64,000 nt of DNA from Glebionis coronaria (GCA_025667525.1 JANFOE010002232.1:104501-168500), one strand, 5' to 3'. Shown: positions 39,672 to 54,611, counted from the stretch's first letter. Numbers and translations: made by a program. Notes: generated from the letters alone by a model not told the origin.

Positions 39672-40198
39672 TGTTGGGAATAAATTAAGGCCAGATCACT
39701 TGAGCGCTGACAAGAACAAAACAAGCGTTGACAAGAACAAAACAAGCGCTGACAGCTCAAGCGTTGACAGGTTAAAGTCAAGCGTTGACACATTGAAGAC
39801 AAGCACTGATGGAAGATATAGTTTACACGTTTATTATATTCTAGAATACTTCTAGTAAGGATAGGAACGACAATGTATTTTCTATATTTATCTTTACCTA
39901 GAATAGTTGATACGTAGATTATTGTACAAGGCTTCTTATGTCTATAAAAGAAGGCCTTTAGGGTAATGTTTAATATAATTTTCATATAAGTTTTCATTCG
40001 TAAACATCTTTCATTGTAAGCAAGTCTGATATTGATAATCAAAGTGAAAGTTTGTTTATATCATTGTGTGTTCTTGTTTAAGTGTTAAATTCCGCATAAC
40101 ACTTAGATTCATAAAGCATATACAAAGGTTTCTCTACGTGTATTACTTGATCTAATCTCGTATACACAAAGCTAATCGATCTAAGTTTGGGATCAACA
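39672..40198 (+). repeat. 3' LTR of right copia element
   Basis: A 527-bp LTR from TGTTGGGAAT to GGGATCAACA. The TATA box TATAAAAG is at 39943-39950. U3 holds the motif array at 39704-39811. It is nearly identical to the left LTR. No primer-binding site follows 40198, which agrees with its being a 3' LTR. Confidence 0.93.
39704..39811 (+). promoter_or_regulatory. Phased 9-mer array in LTR U3
   Basis: Units start at 39704, 39725, 39746, 39761, 39782 and a decayed one at 39803, with steps of 21, 21, 15, 21 and 21. The array ends about 130 bp before the TATA box, an enhancer-like position. The first two inter-unit spacers are alike ('agaacaaaac'); the others differ. Confidence 0.85.
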
Positions 40199-42417
40199 AG
40201 TAATACCTAGGCTCAAATAAGAGAATATCTCCAGATCGAGTTATCGGTAAATTAAACAAGGCTGTCCTATGTTCTTTTCCCATTTATGGCAATCGCCTTA
40301 ACCATTGTCAAATTAAAGAGTAAAAAATGTTCAGTTATAAGGATAAAAGGTTAATTATAATCTTATACACGACATTACTAAAGAGCAACTCCATATATTT
40401 TTTTTATTAAGGGTGACCAAATATGATGCAGAATTTTGTTCACTTCAACAACGAGAATCAAAGAGATAAGGAGGGTAATGTGGTTAATTTTATTTAAGAT
40501 TTTTTGTGTGCCAAATACTGTTTAGGTTATGGATGTCGTATTTAGATTAACTTTATGTGATTGTGTTTGTAAAACAGATTACGCTCCTATTAAATATATT
40601 AATATGAGGTCTGCCATATTATCTCACTTGCTGCAAATAATGGTTGTTTTGTTTTGTTTTTACAGAAATAATTATGCGTTTTGTAGCCAAATAGGATGGT
40701 GCAACATATCTCTGTGTCACTCTTCATAGTAGTTAAAACTATAATTACGCTTTACTGAATTCTAAATTTCATCGCTGTAATTACGCTGACAGCAATTGCA
40801 GTGCAAGAGTGTGCCCGTATACTAAACTACAACCGGTAATTATTGTGATCTTCGTTGATAAAAAGAGTAGAGTAACATTTTAATAGATTTGCAGATAAAA
40901 ACAACGAGTTTCAAAGGATAGAGGTTAGTAATTGGTATTAAGATTATCTGAAGTAAAACTTTTTAAGGGCGCAACTTGATTTCATCAAAATAGTAGTATC
41001 TACTATGACCAAGGTTGTAAATATCGATTGACGGTATGTCAGTGGTCAACCAGCGCCAAGAGATATATCGGTCTTGGTGGCGATATGCCAATATATCAGT
41101 TTCTCAGCGGGTACCATTTTTTATCATTATTTATATATTTTTATCTTTATTTTAATATCTTTATCATCATTTTCAATATTTTAATCATTATTTTTAATAA
41201 TATTAATATTAATTTGATATAAATCTGCAATATTAATATATTTTAATAATGAATGTTCTTATTTTTGACTGATTTTTACCTATTCTAAATGTCGTTGATC
41301 AAAACGCCAAGTTTGCGCAATTTATTGCATGGCGTCGCGATGGAACCGCCAACCGATATACTGATATATCAGCGGCCATGCCCATATTTACAACAATGAC
41401 TATGGCTCCTTTGCCAGATTTAGGATCGGCTAAAGGTTCAGGGTATAATTCCATAGTTACAGACGCTCCGGGTGCTAATGTAAATATGTTCATCCATGAC
41501 TTTGGATAAACATGTGTTTGTATTTCCTTTGCTACTGAAGATCAATTCATGTGCCACTATACATAACGAGAATAACTAACTAATAGAAACATTTTTTTTC
41601 TTTTTCTTTTCTCAAAAACAGGTTGCAAAGGAACGTTATGACATATATATTCTTATTTGGAACTCATATGGTGCTTTTTTCTGTTATAATTAACACACTC
41701 AGCGAGCATGAGAATATTAAAGTAAAATTTGTTTTAGCAAACTAAATTTTGATTCGATTAATTGAGATGAGATTGTTGGTAGGCTGTGTTATGAAATGCA
41801 TTAGACTCAACAACGATTATATTTAATAGTTGAATTGCAGTTATTGATATGTCATACAAAGCATGCACCATTCATATTCTTTAAATAAATATTTTTATAT
41901 GCCATTCTGCATCATTTTTCTTATAAAGTTATTTGTTTTTTATAGTTGAATTACAGTTATTGGGAGCTCTTCATCAACATATTTGAATCTAAGAAAAGCT
42001 GGTGTGCATGTTAATAGTTTTGATCGAGAAAGGTAAAACTTATGTTTGATCGTTAAGATTCTTGCCTGTCGACTAACTTTGATTTGACTCTAAAGTGTGG
42101 CTTCCCTCTTTGTACATTTATGGGGAATTCTGATTTTCTGATGTCGTTGGTACTGGATCATAATTAATGGTAGCAATTTTTAACTCTTTAGTTGTTGATT
42201 TATTAGAATCAATCCCATCAGATCTTATTTGGTTTATCAGGAGGTCATCACTTAGAAATAAAGTGACATTGTTAGCAGCACAAGTATTTTTCATTTCAGA
42301 ATACTTCTCACTCCTCTATTCCATTTTCGAGCAGTTCAGGTTATTTAATACCTAGATCTGTTTATGAATTGGAAAAAGCATCATAATTAAACCCCATAGT
42401 AATCCGGCTTATACTTT
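40199..42417. other. Intergenic DNA right of the retroelement pair
   Basis: No supported gene. 40411-40470 resembles 22391-22450 left of the pair. A 64-codon minus-strand ORF at 41299-41493 reads like protein ('TLAPGASVTMELYPEPL') but I cannot assign it. The rest is AT-rich. Confidence 0.45.
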
Positions 42418-42830
42418 CTTGAACATTTTTTGGGGCATATACTGTATCATTTATGCTACTATGGAGGCTTGCAATTGTCGCAATTCCATTTATTATACTT
42501 TTAGTTATACCAGGTCTGATCTATGGAAGGGTTCTGATGAGGTTATCAAGAAAGGTCAGTGAAGAGTATAATAAGGCTGATACAGTAGCAGAGCATGCAA
42601 TTTCTTCACTGAGGACAGTTTATTCCTTCGTGGGTGAAAATAACACCATCACGGAGTACTCTCATGCTCTTCAAGTCACTATGAAGTTGGGTTTAAAGCA
42701 GGGTATGGTAAAGGACTAGCGATTGGAAGCAATGGAGTCGTTTTTGCTGTCTGGTCTTTCATGTCCTCAGATTCGTGTCTTACGGATTGCTGTTTAGAGG
42801 TGACAGGTGTACGCAACGTTCAACCTTCAC
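42418..42830 (+). pseudogene. ABCB-type (MDR/P-glycoprotein) transporter fragment
   Basis: The plus-strand reading matches a transmembrane-domain part of plant ABCB exporters: 'MLLWRLAIVAIPFIILLV', 'PGLIYGRVLMRLSRKVSEEY', 'AEHAISSLRTVYSFVGEN', then 'LGLKQG'. At about 42707 the frame shifts; 'KGLAIGSNGVVFAVWSFMS' continues in the next frame before similarity is lost near 42780-42830. No nucleotide-binding domain is present. It is a fragment of one or two exons, not a working gene. Full-length ABCB proteins have about 1200-1300 residues. Confidence 0.85.
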
Positions 42831-43606
42831 ATTTTGGCTCGAGAAGTCCCGCAGCAAAATTTCTGTAAGTTTCCTTGCACTGTTCATGTGACCCTGATAT
42901 TACTTTTGTCTACTCTTTATGTTAAGGCCTATGGTTCTTTTAAGCGCAATTGAATTTACCACGGATGTACCTGCTATCGGTTATCAAGGTTCTCACAATC
43001 GTAGATTACCATTTACAGGTCATAGTAATGGTTCTCCTATACCTGTTTCTTCCAGTTTGACTCATGGTAGTGACTTTTTATATGCATCGGTTCCACTTAA
43101 TCCTCCTTACAGGTAATACTGTGTATAACTTAATGCCATCTATTACTTTGTAAATTAGAAATTCTTTGATATATTGATCCTATGGTAATAAATAATATTG
43201 ACGAATCATGACCCTCATTTGTAAGTATCTTAAATGACTAAAAACGAGTAACTATTTGGGATTGCTACTTAAGCTGCTTATATAGGCTCTTTGAGATTGC
43301 TTATTTGGTTAATACATGTAGGGGCTATTTAATATTGGTTATTAAACTCCTTATTGTTGGATATGGGATTATACTAGAACAACTACTTTTAAGGGCTGTT
43401 TAAGCTTAGCGTATTCAAACTGCTCTGCTCATAAAGGATTTTAAGAATTACCTATTGAAACCTTATTAGAGGTTGTTTACGATTTCTTATTTGAATTATT
43501 TATGAAACCAGCATCAAAACATCCCCCTATGTCTAGCAGTGGCTAAAGCTGATCAGTAGTAGTCGATATCATAACTGAAATGAATATTTTTATTCGAGCC
43601 ACCCTC
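42831..43606. other. Spacer between transporter fragments
   Basis: It includes a 65-codon plus-strand ORF at 42919-43116 with protein-like composition ('GSPIPVSSSLTHGSDFLY') that I do not recognise. The rest has no feature. Confidence 0.4.
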
Positions 43607-43895
43607 TTATAGTCTAAATACGACGCCACACAAAGCAACTTTCATACCATGAACATATCTAAAATTTATATCAATCAATTTTGGGTACATTGATGTCAAA
43701 TCCCATGTGAAATTCTCGTTTATTATCTCAACCGCTGTGTCAGAACTACCTCGTGGGACTGTTTCGAATAGATCAGAATCTAACTCTTCAAGACTAAGGA
43801 ATGACGCAATACGATCAAGTGAGACTTTAGTTTGTACCATCTTTAATATTGTACTGGGAAGATTATATGCAGATTCTTGGAGATATTTAAATGTT
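43607..43895 (-). pseudogene. ABCC-type (MRP) transporter fragment
   Basis: The minus-strand reading matches the linker and start of the first nucleotide-binding domain of plant ABCC proteins: 'FKYLQESAYNLPSTI', 'MVQTKVSLDRIASFLSLEEL', 'PRGSSDTAVEIINENFTWDL', 'HGMKVALCG'. The reading ends exactly where the Walker A motif should follow, replaced by 'VVFRL' and a stop. It is probably a single captured exon. Together with the ABCB piece this is two subfamilies in opposite orientation within 1.5 kb. Confidence 0.85.
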
Positions 43896-44030
43896 TTTCA
43901 TGTTTTTCATAATTTTCATAATTTGTATTATGTCCACCGTTTTTTAATTCATTTGACCAAGTTGATACATTGGGACTATTTCCATAGTTTGGTAGCATTT
44001 TGAGTGCTCTAAGAACCCGTAGAAGAACTA

Positions 44031-46764
<2,734 letters not shown>

Positions 46765-46767
46765 GAA

Positions 46768-46778
46768 TGGTATCAGAG
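46768..46778 (+). other. Primer-binding site, initiator Met tRNA
   Basis: 'tggtatcagag' is complementary to the 3' end of plant initiator methionine tRNA and lies three bases after the LTR's terminal CA. It fixes the LTR as a 5' LTR and the element as plus-stranded. Confidence 0.88.
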
Positions 46779-48326
46779 ACAATGGTTATAGAGAATTAGG
46801 TTGCCTAGTCGCGTAGCCTAGTCTATAGATTAAGGGTCCCTGCATATAGGCGTCATAGGAGTATGTGTGCATTTTATAATAATTGATGTGTTTGGATGTT
46901 ATTTTTGTGATGTTTGTTAAGTTATGAACTACTATGGTTCATACTTAGCCACATGTTATTTTCTTTTCGGGTTGTGACTAGTGCGGGTTGAACCATAATC
47001 GTCCACGCTAGTCATTGTTGTATTTTGCTTAAATTGTACATTATAGTACATAATTTGCTACAAGGTAGTTTCTATCTTTTGTTGAGTTATTTTATGTACC
47101 TGAGGTATGTTGTTTTTCTTTTGATGTTTAAGTCATGTTCTCTAAGAATCATGTGGTGGTTCGAGTTACTAGGAGTACATGGGTAGGAAGAATTTTAAGG
47201 TGTTTCCATTCTGATGGGCGACATGACTTATAATTGATTATGTTTTCGTTTTGGATTTTGTCTATGCTGTTTTAGCTAGACTATGGATTTCTGTATTTCC
47301 AAGAGTTTGACTATGTAATTTTATTAGTTGGAGTTTTTGACCTTATTGTTTATGTGGTTATGTGCTTAGGTGAGTTGATGGATTTATGTGTTATGTGTTG
47401 TATTGATTCTTATAAGTGTCATCATAGGAGGGAGTGCATTGGGGAAAGAGTAATTGTATAAGTATGGTGGCCAACATAGTTATACAAGTACCACAACTTC
47501 AATGGGTTCCTAAGTATGATTGCATGAAAGAGGGTTAGTACATGCTTGTATATGATGAGATGTGGATTATTGGTATATGTATAGTAATGGGTTTATGTAA
47601 CAGTTGCCTACGATATGGATATTTTTGAGTGTGTTATTGTTTTGGGTTATAGTCATGTTGTGTGATTATGGGGTCACACGATATGGACTGGTTTTAGTGA
47701 TGGGTTTTATGCCTTGTGGTAAGATGGTGGTTGCTCGTAAAAAAAACGAGTGTATGACGCGATTGGTTGATCTGACATGTATGGTAACGAGTATGTTTTG
47801 GGTGATTTAATAGGTATATATATGCGGATGTATATATACTACTATGTGTTAAGTTATGGTATATGGTCGTTCACTAGTTATTATAACTTGAACGTACCTT
47901 GTGTTTGTTCGTGTTTTATGGTGCTGGAGTTTGATGGAGTTCCAACGACGTTTTGAGCCTTTCGGATGTGTGTCTACATTCGGGTATATATTTTTATTAA
48001 TGCGAACTACTAAATTTTCTTGCAAATAAGTCTGGCTAATTATAGGAAACGGTTTTGAAAATAATTTGTAAGTGTATGGTATGATATCGTAACTTACATT
48101 TTTTTTAGTTGTAGTAGTAAGTTATAAGAAAAAAAAAGTTGTCTTGAAAATAATTGGATTAGTAATAACTGATTTTTGGTTAGTTAATAAAATAGTGGTT
48201 GCAAGATCTTTCTTTGTGTTGCTCGTAGCCAATTATATTTGTCGTTGTTTCGTTCTCGGTATCTTCTCGAATCGATCACGGTTCAAAGTGGAATTTTTGT
48301 TCTTGGTGACTAAAAGGGGGAGCTTT
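46779..48326 (+). other. Leader of the interrupted Tekay-like element
   Basis: Sequence after the primer-binding site. No gag reading frame is present in these 1.5 kb; the longest ORF (47604-47810) is hydrophobic and unrecognised. The element is cut off by the Athila-like LTR at 48327. Its gag and pol would lie beyond the inserted elements or be lost. Confidence 0.6.
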
Positions 48327-49941
48327 TGATCTATATCTACTTAAAAGGTAAGTGCGTGAAGTAATAAAAATAAACTAAAAGCAATTAATAAATACAATTT
48401 AAAATAAAGCTTGAATTAAACTTAAACAGTAAAATACCTTCCCTTGGAAAAACTACTAATTCGGAATAATTCTGCTGATCCGGAATAATCACTTCATCGG
48501 AATAAATAACCTTCATCCGGAATAAACCCTTCATGCGGAATAATCACTTGATTCGGAAAACAATGTTCATTCGGAATATATGACTGATTCGGAATAATTG
48601 GTTCATGCGGAAAAGAAGTTCATCCGGAATATACAACTCATCCGGAATATCAACTCGTTCAGAATAATTTGGTTATTCGGAATAAATCAGCTTCATTCGG
48701 AAAAATCGTGCTTCATTCAGAATGTTACTCATGCGGAATAAATTAGCTCATCCGGAATATCTTTCATTCGGAATAATAAACCTTCATCCGTAATAAGTCA
48801 TTCGTTCGGAGTATTGACTCATCTGGAATAAAAGTGCTGATCCGGAAAAATGTGGCTGATTCAGAATATTAGAAGAGAAAATACTGGTTCGGAATATCAA
48901 AGTTGAGACGTTTATTCGGAATAAAAAAACAGGAAATGCTGGTTCGGAATATATATGTTTATTAGGAATATTCTTTGATCCGGAATAATTAGCTCAAAAT
49001 GCTCATTCGGAATGATTTTAACAAAATGTTGATTCGGAATATTTTAGCGTGACAAAAACCCTTGGTTCGGAATCTGGGGAAGTTAAAGACGCGAAGAACA
49101 TGGGAAACAAAACACCACGACTTTTAACCAAATTCAACCAAAATAAATCTCAGGATTAAACCAAAATAGCCACTAATGATTAACTAATAATAACAATCAT
49201 TCTAAAACAATAAAAACATAAAACCCACTTGTTTTTAGAGATCAAAATAAACCAAATAAAAACTTTAAAACTTAAGAGTCAATAAGAAAAGGAAGAACAA
49301 GATTAAATGGAAACTTGTATTAAGGATTAAGATTCAAACAAACAAAAAGAAAGATTAAAACTTACAAGATCATGGAGGAATCAGAGAAAAATAAAAATCA
49401 CCAAACTCCTTAATGGAGTTGGTTTTCCTACGAAACAGGAAGAGAAATAACAGAAAATGAACTAGCTTTGAAAATGTGAAGGGAAGGTCTATTTATAAGC
49501 CTTGGGCTTTGGTTGGTGAGTGGGCTTTTCTCCTCTCTTTTTGTCTTCTCGTCTTTTCAGTAGAGTTGACGTTTTTTATATTGATTCGTGACTTGTTGAT
49601 GAATAAATTCAACTCGTCTTTTAATTTCTTCGTTTAATAGACTTGAGTTCGTCGACATATGTAAATCTTCCATCTTTGGTCCTTTTCTTCGATAAATCTT
49701 CAAATAGGCCCATTAACTTCAAATCTTTTGCATCTCTTGGACTATAGACTTCGTCTTTCGTCTTTTTCTTCGATAAAACCCGTGCAATCCCATGTTTTCT
49801 TCAATATTTATCTGGTTGGCTCTGAAACACAACAAACACACAAACCACGCATAATTCCAAACAAATGACATTAAATACGCGTTTTGGTCTCGTTTTAGCA
49901 AAAAATAAGTGGTAAAAGGATGGGTGTTTTCACACCTATCA
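48327..49941 (-). repeat. 3' LTR of an Athila-like Ty3/gypsy element
   Basis: On the minus strand it begins TGATAGGTGTGAAAACACC and ends GATATAGATCA, so the ends form TGAT...ATCA over 1615 bp. It is preceded by a purine-rich 'gtgtaggggattt' (49942-49955, minus). TATAAATAG lies at about 49489-49497 (minus). No primer-binding site follows the LTR end at 48327, which supports a 3' LTR. Athila affinity is inferred from the LTR start and the upstream motif 'gggttgcctcccgag' at about 51928. Confidence 0.7.
48455..49085 (-). repeat. CGGAA minisatellite within the Athila-like LTR
   Basis: About thirty degenerate units of 16-20 bp built on (A/T)TCATYCGGAATA. They are regular from 48455 to about 48870 and more widely spaced to 49085. 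The array lies downstream of the LTR's TATA box on the coding strand, hence in R/U5. The 11-mer TTCATYCGGAA also builds the array at 58710-59185. Confidence 0.88.
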
Positions 49942-52070
49942 AATCCCCTACACTTAACCATTGCCATGCCCTCATGCAATGCTTAGTTTCAAAGCAAAAT
50001 TCACATTTCTCATCATAAATAACCTACATTGGCCTTTATTAAATACTAAACTCTAAGGAGACAAAAAGAACAAAACAAGTAAAGAATTCAAAGACTTACA
50101 TTGGGGTTTTAGTTGTCATGAATGTTCATCACCCTCAAGTTTCACGTTCCCTATACCAAGCTTAAAAACGAGATCATTGTTATTATAAGTTAGCAAACTA
50201 TCACGAACTCATGTGGCCCAATTATTCACTTAGACTCCCTTATTCCTAGGTGTATCTTTTATATTTTAATATTGTCTTAAATGATCACGAGGATGCATTG
50301 TTTGACTTATTTCGATAGTTATTTAAGCTGAAAACAAAGTGGGACGATTTAATCAATAGTTAGCTAAAGGACAAAATCTTTTAAAACTGCTTCTCGGGAC
50401 CTCATAAAGTACATATCTTGGCATAACTCGCTTCACGATTTGAGACCTTTCTCGGACCGATATTTGGCAGCGACTTCATACTTCAAATCTTTGAGAGACG
50501 TTCTTGAAATAATGGTCTTCTCTTCATAATAGGAATTTCTTCACTTGAAGTTTTGAGAGATTCTTCATATTTGGACCACGACTTCTTCATTTTTCTCCAA
50601 TCTTTATTTTGGACTTTGATATACAACGATCTGCCTCCTTTTAGGACTTGGATCTATTTATCCTCATACCTTGCTAGGGTCTTTTCGGATAGACTTCTCC
50701 ATGATCTTTAGGGGAGTATTTGCTTTTCGTCGTGTGTCTCGATCCTTCATATTGATCTTTGATAAATGATTCTTCACATCACTTTTGGATCTTTAGCAAC
50801 AAAATGTAGCCCTCATGCCTTGTTAGGGCCTTTTCGGACTCGCCAATCTTCACATCCCGCTTCAATAAGTTATGCCTTGGCTATGAACTCTAATTAATAC
50901 CGAGCAACTTTTAAACGATCTTGGGCTAGAAGCTAAGTAACTTTTCAAATCGTACAACCTTATTTATTGTAGATAAATTTATTAGCAAGCGATGGGAGAA
51001 TAGGCTTATAATCAACTCACATAAATTCACGAAAGAATACCAGACTTATAATTGACTCTATCACTTCTCGTTCTCCACAATTTAAAATCTCAAGGAATGA
51101 GACTCGTGGATGCTTAGCCAATTAAATCAAAGCTTAGGGTTTTCGAGTCATCTATAGGATCTTGCAAATTCTTAGACTTTTTCAAGTTTAGAAATCGCAT
51201 TTTAAAGTTCCCTTGATAAACGACTCTCTAGGTCAATTATAGGAACTTGCGAAAAGTTCTTGTTCTTAACCCGTGAGAGTTAAGACTTTTGTGTTTTAAA
51301 GTTCCCTATATAAAAGCCTAGCAAAACTTGACTTAAACACGTTAAGGATACTAGCTAGAGTAAACTTAGATAAGTAAACTCGGGTTGAGTCAAAATATTC
51401 ACGACTTTGAAAAATTTTAAAACCACTTTATTAAACTTTATTTTAGCAAGGAAAGAAAATAACCATAACAAAGCAAAAATACAACTATACAACTAGGCCA
51501 AAATAGATTAAAAATTTTGAAAAATGTCGAAAAATCAAATTTTCTGGTTAAAATGAGGACATTTTAATGGAAAAGTCTACTTAAAACTTCGATAGAAGTC
51601 TCCCCTACACTTAATATAAACATTGTCCTCAATGTTTAAGCATGTGAGAAAAGTCTCCCCTACACTTATGACATTGTGCACGTTGGTTAAATCAAGTTAA
51701 GGAAGAGACAACTAAAGTGATCAATTTCAAATGTGAGTATGAAGAAAATTGAATCACGATAGTTGAGAGATAGAACCGGATTTGCGGATAACATGGGAGC
51801 ACGGTTCTTCAAAGATTCCAAAAGTACACTTATCCCTGTAATCACATCACCATACAAACACAAGCAACCTATATAGCTCCCCCTACACTTAGGATGAAAA
51901 ACGGAAAAGGGGGGATAGATACTCGGGTTGCCTCCCGAGGAGCGCTTGTTTTTGTTAACCGAGTCACGAGCCTGACTCGGTCCCGAAACTAGTTCATGGG
52001 AAACATGGCGAGGGATGGAATCATCTCATGAGTGTAGAATATTGATAATCAATGAATCTATGAAGGGGTT
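49942..52070 (-). other. 3' internal region of the Athila-like element
   Basis: Non-coding. On the minus strand it carries several 'tgtaggggag' purine tracts (near 51601-51610, 51653-51662 and 51873-51882 in plus coordinates) and the conserved 'gggttgcctcccgag' block at about 51928. These are characteristic of the 3' non-coding part of such elements. It ends at the inserted copia LTR at 52071. Confidence 0.55.
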
Positions 52071-52362
52071 TGTTGATTTCTAGAGAGAGAAAGTTAGAGA
52101 GAGAAAGTGAGAGAAACTATGTGAATTTTATTAAGTGGAAAACAAGAAATGACAACAACCAACCCCTTTCCTTAGTGGAAAGGGGTATTTATAGTTCCAA
52201 GCATAACATGGGCTTGGGCCGGTCCATGACAAGCCCATGGACCGGTTCTTACTTAAGTTAATAAGCAATTAATAACTAATTACTAACTACGAGCTATTAC
52301 AACATAAATCATATTGTGGAGTGACCGATACTTCTAATATACGTTAAAACGTATTTCTAACA
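52071..52362 (-). repeat. 3' LTR of second Sirevirus-type copia element
   Basis: A 292-bp LTR, TGTTAGAAATACG to AGAAATCAACA on the minus strand, directly after a polypurine tract. TATAAATA lies at 52186-52193 (minus). The left limit is chosen from the TGTT/AACA symmetry and could be off by some tens of bases. No target-site duplication can be checked because the 5' end of the element is missing. Confidence 0.7.
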
Positions 52363-54611
52363 ATCTCCCCCTAAGGGAGGTCACTCCACGTTACAAAGTT
52401 CTAAACCTAGCATACTATACTAAGTCTTCGTTCTTTAGCTCGTAGTCTTTTCTTCTTTTCTTTCTTTTGTTGTGAATATGTTGATTTGATCTTTTTGGCT
52501 TTGGCTTGAGAGCATTGTTCTTTGGCCTTTCACATGCGATCTTTGCCTTTCTTGTGAACTTTGCCTCCTCGTGACTTCATGTTCCACACACTTACGTCTT
52601 TTTGTTGAATTCTCGAAAGCTTCAGAGTTTGGTACAGCGGAAGACTTCATCTTGTACTTTCTTGAATTTTTGTTGCAAAAGACATAAGCATGTGGGAACG
52701 ACTTTTACAGGTACACCGCAACACCACCGTCTTCACTGGTACACAGCAACACCACCGTCTTCAACAGGTACTCAGCAACGCCACCGTCTTTAGCAGGTAC
52801 ACAGCAACGACACGAATAAAATGGCTTTGAACATTTTATTCTAATTCGGTAGCATTTTACCTCCAGTCGGTGAAGACCGTTGGACGATATTAGATATCGT
52901 ACCCGTGACGGATAGTTTCAATTAAGTAACTTCCTGACAGGATTTCGCGGGTAAACCCGTTCTCTTTATTCGACCGTCCAAAGCTGACTGCGAACATAAA
53001 GAGTGAATCACTTGGATAAATTATCCTTGTGATTAAAAGCCGTCAATTCATGAAACCTGGAACAAGTGAATTTCAATTAAGATTTTCACCATCGTTGCTT
53101 TCCAGTTGTCACGAGCTCAATTCATAAAGAATCTTGCACGTTACCTACCAAGTGCTGTTTGATGTTGACACTAGAAGGATTTCCACTCGTCACTGTGGTC
53201 AATAAAGAGTCACTCTGAGTGTTCTGGCAAGATCATATGATAATGCGAAGAGGCCTGGAACGAGTTTAAGTTCAATTAAGAGTTAAACCACTGTTACCTT
53301 CCAGTTTTTCACAAGATTGGTTCTAAAAGAACCGCACGTGTAACCTACCATGAGCTTGTTTGATGTTGGCTCAAGCAGGATTTCCATCTTCATTGTAATA
53401 CTTGCGTATTACTCGGATGTTCTGGCAATATTTCAGGAATACTGCGTAGGACTCATGAAAATCTCTTACTTTTCACAGTGTGTGAGAAAGCAAGGAATAA
53501 ATGGAAAGTGTCCTAATGAGACTTTTGATGATCTCTTGGCTCTAGACTCGATTGTGCGTTTTGATTTAGTGAGCGATGGCTGGAGAGGAGTGCCACCTTT
53601 TCAATACCAGTTTATTCGGAGTGAATAAACCAATAGATAACATGTTGATCTCCGTGTGATTAAAACAAATACCTTTTGAGAGATATTTGAGTTAGCTGGG
53701 GAAGGGTTGTGCATTACATCACTGGGTCCATGATGTCTTTCTTCAATACCGAGAATCATTAACAAAAATGACCTCAATAGCATATGTATTGACCCGGTTT
53801 CTGCCTAAAATTGTAAGGAGGGCTTCTTTCTTTACACCCTTTATCTTTACATTTCTTTTTCATTCTTCAACCCCTTCAATGCTTACCAATACGTCATCAC
53901 TAGCACCTTGTTGTGATTGTTCCAGTGCTAGCTTAAGTACTTGGTCGGCATTCAGCTACGTTCACATTCTTTCTCCATCTTTCCTAGGACTTCTAATTCT
54001 ATCTAGGGAATTGTCCTTGGGAAGATTCCATCGGCTCTGATGAATCATTGGACTTAACCTATTCCTACCACCCTTTTGTCACCACATCCGTCGTGAATTA
54101 AGCGTGTTTTGGGAAGGAATTGCCACCATGAGAAATCATTGAAAATCACCTAAAGTACTTGTGATATTGAAATCAAAAGTTTTGTACCTTAGGTGTTTTG
54201 TTCATCAAAAACGCTCCCCCTTAACACGTGCTTTACACATATTAAGTTGGATAATCTTTAAGTCTTTTTCATCTTTTAGCCAAGTATCACTTACGTCTCC
54301 TTAATCCCATTTTCTCCCCTTATCCAAAATGTTAACCATTAATATTTGGGATATTGAATGGATTAACCGGTCTTTGGGTAAAAATGAAATTGAAGTTTGG
54401 CCATAGAACAAGTTATTGCTCCCCCTTAAGTTAATAAGGGATAGTTGTAGTGCTTTGGTATGACATATTTTGAAAGATTTAGAATCTCGTGAGAAATTCT
54501 TGAAAAATTATCATACCTTAACACTACACCAAGCCATTCAAGCACATTATTCACAAATATACATATTCACAATTGAAAACCAATATAGAGTGACCTGAAA
54601 TGTACGACCCA
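52363..54611 (-). other. Long 3' untranslated region with purine tracts and tandem repeats
   Basis: It lies between the extra ORF's stop and the LTR. Purine tracts (minus 'ttagggggag' or 'ttaaggggga' forms) are at 52363-52378, 54213-54225 and 54418-54430, a multiple-tract arrangement typical of Sireviruses. 52711-52810 holds about four tandem units of 29-30 bp with 'cagcaacaccaccgtctt'. 53050-53190 and 53252-53390 are an imperfect duplication with a period of about 200 bp. No ORF is supported. Confidence 0.65.

Larger units (their letters stand above)
22501..40198. mobile_element. Head-to-head pair of truncated Sirevirus-type Ty1/copia elements
   Basis: Two copies of one Ty1/copia family point away from each other. 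The left copy (minus) runs LTR 22501-23026, extra ORF, spacer, RNase H/RT, integrase/protease, gag. The right copy (plus) runs pol from about 33345, spacer, extra ORF, LTR 39672-40198. Both lack the 5' LTR and primer-binding site. The shared inverted arms (about 22501-29290 against 33345-40198) are nearly identical; the LTRs differ at about six positions by eye. Sirevirus affinity is inferred from the RT > extra ORF > LTR order, repeated polypurine tracts, and a gag with a long coiled coil. Outer flanks ('ttgca' and 'agtaa') are not a target-site duplication. Confidence 0.85.

Noticed and set aside
39704..39811. WRKY W-box cluster as full explanation of the phased motif
   Set aside because: Only units with GTTGAC contain the TTGAC core; about half have GCTGAC, and many units lie in coding DNA, so a plain W-box array does not explain the pattern.
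41299..43116. Short protein-like ORFs at 41299-41493 (minus) and 42919-43116 (plus)
   Set aside because: They may be captured exon pieces like the neighbouring transporter fragments, but I cannot assign a family, so they are not called as genes.
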